From Intoshia linei (taxonomy: Eukaryota; Orthonectida; Rhopaluridae): a stretch of DNA of 52,265 nucleotides. Both the position numbers and the translations under genes were made by a program. The DNA lies in the NCBI GenBank assembly GCA_001642005.1, contig LWCA01000117.1, forward strand, positions 1-52,265, in the 5' to 3' direction. Positions 1 to 9,914 of this stretch are shown here, one piece after another (position 1 is the first letter of the stretch; each line of letters starts with the position of its first letter). The notes below the pieces were generated by a model that worked only from the letters and a program-made list of their open reading frames with translations, was not told the DNA's origin and searched no databases.

Positions 1-660
1 GTGAAAATCTATATAATTCATTCCTTCGCAATTTTTTTCATTACTACGCAATTTTTAATTTTAATTTTCAAAATATTTCTATGAAATTTAAATTAAAACT
101 AACACAACTTTGTTATTATCATTTTTATATTTATTACACTTTTTTGCAATATTGGTAAATTCAACTGAAATATGTTTTTATAAAGTGCTGATTCCGTTTA
201 TTATTGATACATAATTGGTATTTTTAAGTATTTATTAACATGTTATTAACAGTTAAGTAAATGAATCATGTTTTTTTATTGCATCCAAAAGTTACTTACA
301 AGTTACACCTTAAAACTAAAATCATCCACAATGAATTACTAAAATAATCGAATAGGCTGTATAAGAATAATTTTTTTTTAAATTGTTGGATCATTAATTA
401 TTTTAATTTTTTTTATTCATGTTTTATTGTACTTAAAAATTAATAATAATAAATATTAATTAGTGCATTTTAATGTAGTTACCAAATAAAAAAAAATGAA
501 AAAAAATAATACAAAAGTGCTTTTTTGATCGTGAAAATATGACTTTGGGAGATTAAAATATTTTGTGCATGTTAGCTGGAGATAACTGTATAAACAGTAG
601 TGTTTTTATAAATTGTAGGAATATTTCGTTTTTAAAAAAAGGTAATCTGTGGTTTTGATT
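1..660. repeat. Helitron-like repeat fragments
   Basis: Bases 1-260 match the distal half of the interspersed family seen at 3370-3650, 16570-16860 and 46750-47010: a block reading 'gtgaaaatctatataattca', a 'tacgcaattttt' stretch, and 'ttattgatacataattg'. Bases 515-660 match the same family in reverse ('aaaagtgcttttttgatcgt' is the complement of a block near 2630). No coding sequence is visible. If the septin-like gene next to it continues, this DNA lies inside its intron 4. Confidence 0.6.
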
Positions 661-705
661 GTGAAACTGTATCAGTATATGTTTTTATTTTATTTTTATT
701 ATTAC

Positions 706-1310
706 CTATTTGAATTTTTAATATTGTCTCCATAAAATTGTACACCAATAACAGTTAATCCAATTCGTACGTTGTCTTGATTGAATTTAATTGTATTTTC
801 AATAATATTTAAGTCACTATTGCATCTATCTAAAATTGAATAAAAATGATTAATTTTTTTATGTATGATGTATGATTTTATAGAACCATTTTAAAGTTAC
901 TGAACAATATTTTAGATAACTATAGGTATAACGTATTTACCGGCAAGAGATAATTTATTTTTTTGAGGGTAAACATCTTTAGAATATATCGCATTAATAA
1001 GCGTTTTCTTTCCTAGACCCGGTTCACCTAAAAAAATAATATATAATTACAGCAAAACTAGTAATAAATTAAGAATGTATGATAAGGCTTATCATAAGGA
1101 GATGAGATTTAGATTATCAATTAATTAATTTAATATCAATAAATATTACCAATAAGTAATATAGAATATTTGAAACCACGTTTGGAAGTTTTGCGTTTTA
1201 TTAGCGATGTCAAATCATTAAAACCTTCACAATACACTGTTTTTTCAGTCTATTTTTAACTATGATAAGAATTAAAATAATCCTACCCCACTTTCACCTT
1301 TTTTATACAT
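706..1310 (-). CDS. septin-like P-loop protein, 5' part (runs off left edge)
   Basis: Four exons joined by consensus splice sites with consistent phase: 1310-1287, 1249-1150, 1027-941 and 829-706; introns 37, 122 and 111 nt. About 111 residues are visible. Septins are filament-forming GTP-binding proteins of the cell cortex. Exon 2 carries the pre-domain basic stretch (KRKTSKRGF) that precedes the septin G domain; exon 3 the Walker A region read as GEPGLGKKT followed by LINAIYSKDVYP; exon 4 the G3 region, LTVIGVQFYGD. Canonical septins have GESGLGKST and LTVVDTPGYGD, so the Ser/Thr after the P-loop lysine is replaced by lysine (the next T is kept) and DTPG is replaced by GVQF, while YGD is kept. 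The frame is open across all four exons. Exon 4 ends in phase 2 with a GTAATA donor; the rest would lie beyond the window. The start is the first ATG (MYKKGESG). It could be a nucleotide-binding-dead paralogue or an early pseudogene. Confidence 0.72.
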
Positions 1311-1739
1311 GGAAATAGTTGGATAATGTATAATTAAATGTTTAACAATGTTTGCTTAAAATAAATAGATCTTTATAGTAATAGTATAATGATCAGATAT
1401 AGAAATGTAACATAATCGAAGTATTTTGTTGACATTGAATTATAATTATGATTGAATAGATTTGAAAAGTAATAAATAATATTTTAAAAAAGATTTTTAT
1501 GAGAATTGGATGTGTGCACATGGAATTACACAAAAATTGTCAGGATTACACCCGTTATCATGTGATTGGAATTTATCCTTTGATATATTTGATAGAAATA
1601 AGTATATTACAATTCATTAAAACAGCGAAATTTGGTGATTCTTACGAATATCTTATTATAGAGGCTAAAGTTAATAAAGTTAAATATGTTTATTATAAAT
1701 ATATTTTGTTAAACGGGTAAATAATAAAAAATACATTTA

Positions 1740-2093
1740 CGGTTGAATATTGTATATTGATGTGGAATTTCGAACTAGATTTGCATATTTTGATTCTATT
1801 AAACCTAAATTGCTGCCTTTAATAATTCTATGGATGTAGAAATTGCAAATAAGTCACATAATCTGCAGTTAGAGTGGTGTGAATTGCAATCAGATTCTTT
1901 AATGTTGTTCTTATAACAATTTAATAATTCAAGAAAAATATTTGTTTCTGAACAAACAAAAAAAATCTGATTCAACTGACATCACTGACAACTCTGTGAA
2001 ATGGTACATACCTGGTATTCAATTTTTAGCTTGGCACACATAAAATTTGCTGGGACACACAAATGCAACAGGCGCACCATTTGAAAAACACTG
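1740..2093 (+). pseudogene. decayed hAT-type transposase C-terminus with terminal end
   Basis: Around 1765-1920 broken frames read EFRTRFAYFDSIKPKL and, after a frameshift, MDVEIANKSHNLQLEW..ELQSDSL. This resembles the C-terminal part of ZBED/FAM200-type hAT transposases (RF..D...I / DVE....LQ.E...LQ.D). A second, inverted copy of this stretch sits at 15520-15700. About 170 bases further on, 'ggcgcaccatttgaaaaacactg' ends at 2093, the usual look of a hAT terminal inverted repeat (CAGTGTTTTTCAAATGGTGC read from the other side). The frames contain stops, so this is a fossil. The opposite end of the element was not found. Confidence 0.5.
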
Positions 2094-2249
2094 TTTTACA
2101 AAAATATCATAATTACCACATTGCCTAGTATTAATATAAATTTTTTTGAAAAAATTCAGTCTTTCTGTACTAATTATTCTCAACTTCTTTTTGTACTTTA
2201 CGATAATAATTTCAACTTTTTGCACCTTTTGGGCTTTTTCCCTAACTTA

Positions 2250-4001
2250 TATAATATGATACGCTATTTTGGTTTGTGTGTGTCTGTCTGTGTGTCCAAC
2301 TTTATTTAAATAACTACCCGTCTTAGAATTTTATAAATTCCACATTTCAATTACAGTTAATTCCGGGGTGTTCACAAACATAATTTCAATTTCCCAAACT
2401 CACATAAAAATATTCAAGTCAAAAACCCCAATTGTCCATCTTTTTGAAAATCAAACGAGTTGGAGAATTTACAAAAATATATATATATTGATACGGATTT
2501 TAAAATCATAAACATTATCATATATTTAAATTTAAAAAAATTATATCTTCAGGGCTTCAAAACCCAAAATTACCCTTCTTTTTTTAATGAAAAAAGCCCT
2601 AGAATTTCAATCTGAATAAGTGACGCCTTCACGGTGAAAAAAGCACTTTAGCATTTCCTTCATATTTTATTCATATATTTTTTTCCGAAATATTTTATTA
2701 AAACAAAAAACGTGAAATAATTAACGGTCCGAAAATTCATCCAAGTATGGAGGATTTAAACCAAATTGTCACTTTGCCCAATATGTCAAAAAATATGAGT
2801 GAAAAAGTTGTTGTGTAAATTATGTGTGAACGCAAATATCATTTCGTATAAAAAAAATTTCGACCTAACTTTAGCATTGCTAAAGGTAGAATAAAATTTA
2901 GACTCTTGGATGTATATATATCTCATAAAAGTAGAAATCTGTTTTCAAAAATAATAATTTTTCTAAAGAAATAAGAGAAACACCACAGGCTAAATTTTAA
3001 AATACTTTAAATTTTGTAAATTTTTTTTCTCGATATGGTAGATACATACGTATATTGCCACAAGCCAAATTTTTGGTCAAATGGATAACTTTGTTATAGG
3101 TTAAATAGTGGGTTTTAGATCACAATAAATATAACTTTCTTGTAATTATGGTATTTTATTCCTATTTTATCTCGAAACTTCGATCTGACTTGATAGAGTG
3201 ACCCACATCATTCGAATTACAAGAATATCAGCTACAAAACGATATAGGTTAGAAAAATCTGTTTTGAAATTTTTCTAAAAATGTACTGTGAAATTGAAAA
3301 TGTAAATATTGATCCTGCAATTTTAAAAAAAAATTCACAGTGAACGTCTACACATTTCCAATAAAGAAATGTGGGTGAAAATCTATATAATTCATTCCTT
3401 CGGAATTTTTTTGATTGCTACGCAATTTTTAAATTTCAAATTCTCATTTTCAAAACATTTTGAATAAAAATTTAAATAAAATTAAACAACGAAACTAAAA
3501 CAACTTTGTTAATATTATTTTTATATTTATTACAATCCTTTGCATATTTTGTAAAATTCGACTAAAATATGTTTATATATGTGTATAAAGTGAAGATTCG
3601 GTTAATTGTTGATACATAATTGCGATTTTTAAGTATTTATTAAATTGGTACTGAATATATATCATCAGTGATGACTCATCACATTGAAAATGACAAAATA
3701 TGTTTTTATAATTTTATTTTTTCTGAAATTTATGCTATTTATGACAATTTTTAGAATTGGACTGTTTTTATTTTATTTTTAAATGTTAACAAACAAAAAA
3801 TTAAAATTAAAAAATGTCAATGTGATATGACGGTTCCACCTGACACAAATTTGGGAACCACTTCTTTAAAGTTTTAATAATAGTGAATAGTAGTATTTTT
3901 AAATTAGATTTTCAACGTGAATTTATTTTTTAAGTATAATAAAAATGTACCCTCGGCAGAGCTAGGTCATGTTTGTACGTAGTACATAATAGTCAACCTA
4001 G
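2250..4001 (+). mobile_element. Helitron-like non-autonomous element
   Basis: This copy of the window's main interspersed family runs from a GT-rich start ('gtttgtgtgtgtctgtctg', about 2270) through the conserved blocks 'aactacc.gtc.tagaatttta', 'ttccgg.gtgtt', 'tgacgccttcacggt' and 'ctacacatttccaataaaga'. It ends at 4001 in CTAG followed by T. Just before the end, 'tgtacgtagtaca' can fold into a short hairpin (TGTAC-GTA-GTACA), about 10 bases ahead of CTAG. A 3' hairpin plus CTRR end with an A/T target and no inverted repeats are Helitron hallmarks. No Rep/helicase coding is seen, so it would be non-autonomous. The 5' end is approximate. Confidence 0.6.
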
Positions 4002-6231
4002 TTATACATAATTATTTTATATATTAGCAGTCATATTTTCTGGTTTATATAGTTCATATTATATACGTAATTTAGATTCTACTACCAGATACGCGTTATT
4101 AGTACTGGAAAGTAGGAAAAGTACCGTCTCCAATAGATAATTCAATATCATAAAATGCTTCATAGACATTTTTGTTACGATTTAACATGATTTTACTGCG
4201 TTAAAATATAAACAATTGACATACATTAGTTTTAAATTTTAGTCAGTAACTAATAGATAAAAGTAGATAAGAATTGAAATTATTCCTAATATTAAATAAA
4301 TTTTTATTTATTAAAGTGAAATAACATCAAATTAATACACTAATATATAAAAAAATGTATATGTCCGCTTCGAATTTTCAATATCTTCACATAACTCGAA
4401 GTTGGAAAGTGAAAATTCTGCACTAGACATGTAAATAACTAATATATGTATGTATTATAATATAACATAATTATTGAATATCATAACTATTTTTTGTATT
4501 AAATTTAAAATATCAAGAGCCTTATATATGTCGTTAGGAGTTACATCACAATATGCTGAGTTTGTGAAAACATTTTTAGTGCCTATTTTCCATTTTCGGG
4601 TGACCTAGAGCTATAAATATAATAATGTATTTGTATTAAATAATTTGGTCAACACAAAAATTTAAATTTTCATCAGACACCAAATGTTGTAATATTTAAG
4701 ATGCACCCAAATTTTTATTTATCCCACGGGTGCGTCCTATATAAAAAAGGTTTAAAAATGTAAAAAGCACAGTTCTAAACTAGTCGAAAGTAATTTTTTA
4801 GCAAAAGTTAATCTATTTTTGATTGTGAAAATTTACTTTTGCGGTTTATATTTTTAAGCTTATGATTTTAAAAAATATCACACAATTTGTTTTTTAAAAT
4901 TATGGAAATTATTTAATTTTTAAAAAAAATAATATAATTTGTGGTTTTGACCATGAAGATGTACGTTTATTTTAAAATATTAAAATGATTTTAAAACGCA
5001 TCCCATAAGTTATTTTTTTTAAGTTGTAGGGATGATTTTATTTTTCAAAAAAGGGAAATTATTTTTGACCCTTAAAGACTAAATTTCTGAAAATGAAATT
5101 TTAAAACATCACTACAATAAACTATTATAGACATTGGGTTTTTTAAAAACTGGACTTTTTCATTTTATAATTAAACTGTAACAGTTTTTTAGATATTCAA
5201 GTTTATACAAATAAAGGATTATAATTAGAGATGCTACGATTTCAAGGAATTGAAATCGGGAATCGCTGGAATCGTTCTTTTTTTAGAAATAAGCAAATTT
5301 TTACCATTTTTACGATTCCGAATCTTTACTTTATTTTTTAAAAAAAATAAAAATTAATTGCAAAAAACAAGTTTTTTTTAATTAAAATGAATTAAATATA
5401 AATTATCGCTTAGTATAATAAAAGAATTAAAATTTCCCATTATTCACTTGAAAAACAATAGTTATGGCCTCCTACTTCAATTAAAAGTTTAATAATTTTT
5501 AGGGTTGGAGGTTTTATCTGTTTTCCAAAACTAAATAAATGTTTAGTACAAGTAAAAGCTAATATTTTAACATTTAAATTTATAATTATCTCGTTTTGAT
5601 ATTAATTTAATATTATTTAATTAATTTTAAGCATTTTCTCCAGTTGCTTAGAAGTTTGTTTCGTAGTTTTAAAAATTTGTTTATTAGTTATTTTTCTAAT
5701 TTAAACAAATAAAATACAAAAAATAGTATGATTCAAAAGTATTTGAAAACGCATCGGAATCTGCATCGTTGAAAGTTTAGGAATCGTCGCAACCCTAATT
5801 ATAATTTGTATCCATAAATTATACATAATTTGATATTAAATAATCATATTTACAAAAATTTTCAAAAGCGTCGTGACCCGAGTGTGATACGTTCAGAATA
5901 TGCATAAGAAACAGTACTAGTTAATTTATATTAATTAATATCATTTCTGAAAAAAAATAATTATGCAAATTTGACAATTCAAAATTTACTCAAGACAGAG
6001 TTCGAAAATAAGATTCGTATTAGAAATCCTTAAACGAATCAAGAGTAAATTCATTTCAAAATTCAGATTGGAGGGAATATTAAAAACTGATCAATGAGAA
6101 TTCTTATAACACTAAGTTAAACAAAGAAATCAACAAGAATCAAATTGACGTGAACTAAAAAATGAAATTTTTCGATATAAAACAAGAAACAAACGAAAAT
6201 TAACGAAATTTTAAAACAAATTTGTCACAAA
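4002..6231. other. gene-free spacer with a hAT MITE
   Basis: No exon-like reading frame was found. Apart from the MITE at 5226-5797, the stretch contains diverged low-complexity AT-rich DNA. A weakly recognisable reversed Helitron-like fragment may lie at 4750-5150. Confidence 0.5.
5226..5797. mobile_element. hAT-type MITE with 8-bp target duplication
   Basis: The element begins TAGAGATGCTACGATT and ends AATCGTCGCAACCCTA, an imperfect terminal inverted repeat. It is flanked on both sides by the perfect 8-bp direct repeat ATTATAAT (5218-5225 and 5798-5805). An 8-bp duplication with TAGGGwTGC-type ends is typical of the hAT superfamily. The 572-bp body has no coding sequence. Confidence 0.8.
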
Positions 6232-6237
6232 TTTATT
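6232..6237 (-). terminator. poly(A) signal of the secreted-protein gene
   Basis: AATAAA on the minus strand, 15 bases after the stop codon of the 445-aa gene, giving a very short 3' UTR. Confidence 0.5.
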
Positions 6238-6251
6238 AATAATCAAACATT

Positions 6252-7589
6252 TTAAACATTATTATGAAACACTTCAGTAATGAAATGTTCGTTACTCTTT
6301 CCAATTTTTTCTAAGCAATGTTTTGAATGTCGGCATCCAGACAAAGGCCTCAAACCAGGAATATGTGTCAATTCAACCAACTCATCATTGGAAATATCAG
6401 AAAGAATATACTTCAATTTATGGACAAGCGAGGTACTCGTACTACACGATATTATTGAAGTAGTAATAGTAACAGCCATTCTTTCAGGACGAGTTATACT
6501 CATCAATCCTTCTAAAACAGATTGCCATTCACTAGATGAGGTTGAACCTAAAGTATCAATCGAATGAAACAATTCAGAACAAGTTTTATCTTCTGAACAA
6601 CTACTCAAAGAGTCAATATAACCACTCAATTCACTAAATTCGTCATGCAAGTGAGAGTGTCCAATTTTATCGATCAATGCGGAAGTCAATTTTTTTTTAA
6701 CATCAGAAATGGCACAATGCATAGTAGCAGATTCACTGTCAGTTAAACCATACTTTGAATTTAATTTAGTAACTTGCAGTCTTGTATCTTCAGTCGAGGT
6801 GTCATGAGTGGATCGATAACAAATAAGTGCAATATTGCCAGATTCAGACAAACCTTTATATCCACTGCAACACTTTGAACTTTCACACGAAATACTTTGA
6901 ATTTTAGAGGCAATCTTTCCATGGCTCATTGTTTTTTTTACTTTACTAGATTTAGTGCACAAATCTGATGAACCTCCCGTCCTTCGATCAATTTTACATA
7001 GAGTATGGTAAACTTTTGACAAAGTCTTCATTGATTCATGGTCTTTCAATCTATCAAAAACATCAATACTATGGATCGTATCAATCACAGATTTTTCAAA
7101 TTTATGGCAACTTGTACATCCAGTTAAACCAGCAGACAAACTGGTTAATCGAGGGTCAGTTTTTGTAGAATCAGGAATATATCGCAAAACTTCATCAATA
7201 TCCTTCTTGCAACGAACATATTCATTTGTTGATATTTTACCATCAGAGTGTCTTCGTCTCAAAGAATGTTCCAAATTTTTTACACATTCATTCAATTCAA
7301 TCATTCTAAAAATTGTTGGAACACACGATAATCGCTTCTTTGTTACTGATCTTTCCAATGTGTGTTCACAATTACATTTATGGCTACCACTTCTATCATG
7401 AGGCGAAGTTCTTTCAATTGGCGAAGTTTTTCCCGGCGAGGTTTCTCGTTCATCTGTTTCTAACAAATGTAAATCATACGTTGAACTTTGAGTATCTTGT
7501 AAATAACTGGATATTGGTTCACTATGCATTGTATCAGATTCGCAATTGCATAGGGCAAAAATTACTATCAGGATCGTAAATTTAAACAT
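6252..7589 (-). CDS. secreted cysteine-rich protein with internal repeats, unknown function
   Basis: A single uninterrupted exon encodes 445 aa. Residues 1-17 are a clear signal peptide (hydrophobic FTILIVIFALC). Residues 18-70 are Ser/Thr-rich and carry three close TSP tripeptides. The mature part has about 20 cysteines. Three or four units of roughly 80-95 residues seem to repeat. Each ends in a hydrophobic helix-like segment followed by a Cys pair: LTGCTSC (155-161), SISCESSKC (232-240), SLSSCSEDKTC (327-337) and PLSGCRHSKHC (415-425). The residues before three of these pairs are alike (DPRLTSL, DEFSELS, DELVELT). No transmembrane segment or GPI-like tail is seen, so it is probably exported. 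I recognise no family. Base composition is less AT-rich than the surroundings and there is no intron, unlike most of its neighbours. A TATA box lies 59 bases upstream of the start and a poly(A) signal lies close downstream, so the gene looks intact and expressed. Confidence 0.88.
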   Translation of the reverse strand: MFKFTILIVIFALCNCESDTMHSEPISSYLQDTQSSTYDLHLLETDERETSPGKTSPIERTSPHDRSGSHKCNCEHTLERSVTKKRLSCVPTIFRMIELNECVKNLEHSLRRRHSDGKISTNEYVRCKKDIDEVLRYIPDSTKTDPRLTSLSAGLTGCTSCHKFEKSVIDTIHSIDVFDRLKDHESMKTLSKVYHTLCKIDRRTGGSSDLCTKSSKVKKTMSHGKIASKIQSISCESSKCCSGYKGLSESGNIALICYRSTHDTSTEDTRLQVTKLNSKYGLTDSESATMHCAISDVKKKLTSALIDKIGHSHLHDEFSELSGYIDSLSSCSEDKTCSELFHSIDTLGSTSSSEWQSVLEGLMSITRPERMAVTITTSIISCSTSTSLVHKLKYILSDISNDELVELTHIPGLRPLSGCRHSKHCLEKIGKSNEHFITEVFHNNV

Positions 7590-7647
7590 TTTTTTAAAGT
7601 TTTCAGTTTGGTGTAAATAACTAATGAAATTTTTTTAAAACATTTTC

Positions 7648-7655
7648 TTTATATA
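7648..7655 (-). promoter_or_regulatory. TATA box of the secreted-protein gene
   Basis: TATATAAA on the minus strand, 59 bases before the ATG at 7589. Initiation about 30 bases downstream would give a 5' UTR of about 30 nt. Position and match to consensus make this the clearest core promoter in the window. Confidence 0.6.
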
Positions 7656-8798
7656 GTAAGTTTTGTCATGGTTCAGTGATGATTGAATTTTCAAAATGTT
7701 TTAAAATAATTTTTGAAAATTTTATATTGTAGGTAGGAATGTTTTGTGGGTAATTTAATTTTTTTCGAAATAAAATTTTACTTAGAAAGGGCTCAAAATA
7801 CAGATATAAATGTAGCGATATTATAGCTTCTAATTGATATCAATTAATTAATTTTCGCATGGTTAGTCATGTAATTTTTTATCAATTTATTGACTTTTGC
7901 ATCGTCCCCAATTTTTGCAACATTTTTACATTTTTATAAATTGATTAATTTAATTAAATTATTAGATTAATTATTTTTCCATGTTATGGTTTTAGTTTTT
8001 TTGAATTCACATTGAGTTTTAGTCATTTTTGGAATTTTATTGTTTTGTTATACTAGTTTATAAAAATAAAAATCCAATGGCGTAAGGTAGCAAAATAATA
8101 AAACAATACTGGCTAAACACATGAAAAGTTTAACAAACCAAAAATATAATACATATATTTAAATATTTGCTATTTTTAGAGTTTGAATTATTAATTGGCC
8201 AGATTAATTAATTCGACATTTTGGTTCATTTTTTACATTTTTTTACTAATTACTAGACATTTATAATTTCATTGAATTTAAAAGATTTTATTTCAATTTC
8301 ACATAAAATTTCAGTCGAAATTTAATCTTATTATTGAATTTACTATTATTATTGTCAAAAATTATTTAGTCATCATTATAAGAGTTTATACTTTCAAAAA
8401 ATATCTAATCTTAACAAAAATACCTACAAAATGCTCCCATGTACATTGTACAATTTACATAAAGCTTTTATTAAAATATTTCGTAGCATGTTTTATTTTG
8501 ATTCAAGATTGTGGGAACCCGTTGCTATTCAACTTATTTATTAATTTTATTTTTATATATTAAAATGGGTAGGTAGAATTAAAAATTCATATTTTAATTC
8601 ATATAATCAGATTGTATATGAAAAAAATTGCTGTAATTTCATCCTACTTATTAAATAATTCATTTTTTGAGCTATTTCATAAATATTACATTATTATTAA
8701 CTATTAGTAAACATATAAGTAAACTATTAGTAACGAAAAACATTAATTTTCCATAATTTTTATTTAATTAATTTTAGTTAGTTAATTTAGATAATATG
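7656..8798. other. AT-rich intergenic spacer
   Basis: No coding stretch, RNA gene or clear repeat end was found. It separates the promoter of the secreted-protein gene from the 3' end of the truncated acidic-family copy. Confidence 0.4.
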
Positions 8799-9134
8799 TT
8801 AGAATTTTCGTATTTTTTTCTTGGGCGATCTAACAATTTTGTAAATGTTTTGAATTATATTTGAATCCATGTCCATGGAAGTGTTGGACTGTGTTTCATT
8901 GCTGGAATCTTTATCGCTAATTGTTGAATTTATTCCGAATAAAAATGAATTATTTTCGATAAATCCCAAATTTAATGGATTATCACTATAATCACTGTCA
9001 TCGCTATAATCAAAGCTGGATTCATCCAAACATACTGTACTGAGGGAGAAATCGTGAAAACTTACATCTTGATCAGGATTTAAGTTTTCAAGCAATATCT
9101 GTATTTTAATAGGTAGATTTTTTATCTTGTTTTT
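8799..9134 (-). pseudogene. acidic-protein family copy 1, lacks exon 1
   Basis: This is exon 2 of the gene family also present at 19627-19962 and 21872-22195. The acceptor AG (9136-9135) and all 111 codons to the stop are intact, and the protein is nearly identical to copy 2 (acidic core DYSDDSDYSDNPLN, basic end SPKKKIRKF). The intron matches copy 2 back to about 9183 ('gatttataattaatatatac'). Beyond that the similarity stops and no exon 1 or its CTCCTATG splice junction follows. The only in-frame ATGs lie far inside exon 2. It therefore looks like a partial duplicate cut inside the intron, probably not translated unless a new 5' exon was recruited. Confidence 0.7.
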
Positions 9135-9136
9135 CT

Positions 9137-9914
9137 AAATTTAAATTTAAATCAAAAAAATGTATATATTAATTATAAATCATGCGCTTTTTTGCAATGT
9201 TTGAGATTATTGTTACTAATATTCGAGAGTAGTATATTTAAAAAATTGTAATGTATTTATATATTGATGAGAATATTCTGATGTATTTGTTTATAATCAT
9301 TTTAATTGACTTTTTAAAGGTAGCCTCAAAATATCGAGTTTCGTTTTTTTATAATTATAATTTATAAATAATTATTTTAATATTTAATCCGCATTATTAA
9401 CTAATAATTATAATTATTAGTTAAGTTTAACTTTATTTAATTATTTTATTTAACTTTAGTTTTTTGAAATCTGCGACTTCTATAATTGTGATATTAACCA
9501 TCAATGAAATAAGTTGAAAATTTTAAATTGTTCATAAAAAGGTCTGATATTTAAAATCTGATAGCTTCATTGAATTTTATAGAGAAAATTGAATAGAATG
9601 AATATCAAATATTTGAAATCGTTTAAAAATTCATAATTTTACAGACAAATCATTAAATACGCACTTATATATTAGTTACTGTAAAACCAATAAATCACAA
9701 CATAAGAATGGCTGTATTTTCTATTGTATACGATAGATTTGTCTAAAAATTTTTCAGTAACTTTGTACTATGTATGAGAGAAAGTACTGAAATTTTTTTA
9801 AAATCCTCGAAAAAAAGTTTCATTTTGTTGCACAGTGTTATAATGGTTAATATCTTAATAAATAATAATCAAATACATAATAATTGAAAAAATGAAATTT
9901 TAATAAATACAACA
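9137..9914. other. AT-rich spacer
   Basis: Nothing coding or repeat-like was recognised beyond the intron remnant of the truncated family copy at 9137-9183. Confidence 0.4.

Noticed and set aside
1499-1720. 73-codon open frame, plus strand
   Set aside because: No family resemblance, no splice or promoter context, composition like the AT-rich background, next to a transposon fossil.
6252-7589. Secreted protein as a toxin or saposin-like protein
   Set aside because: Cysteine spacing fits neither saposin nor a known venom scaffold that I could recognise.
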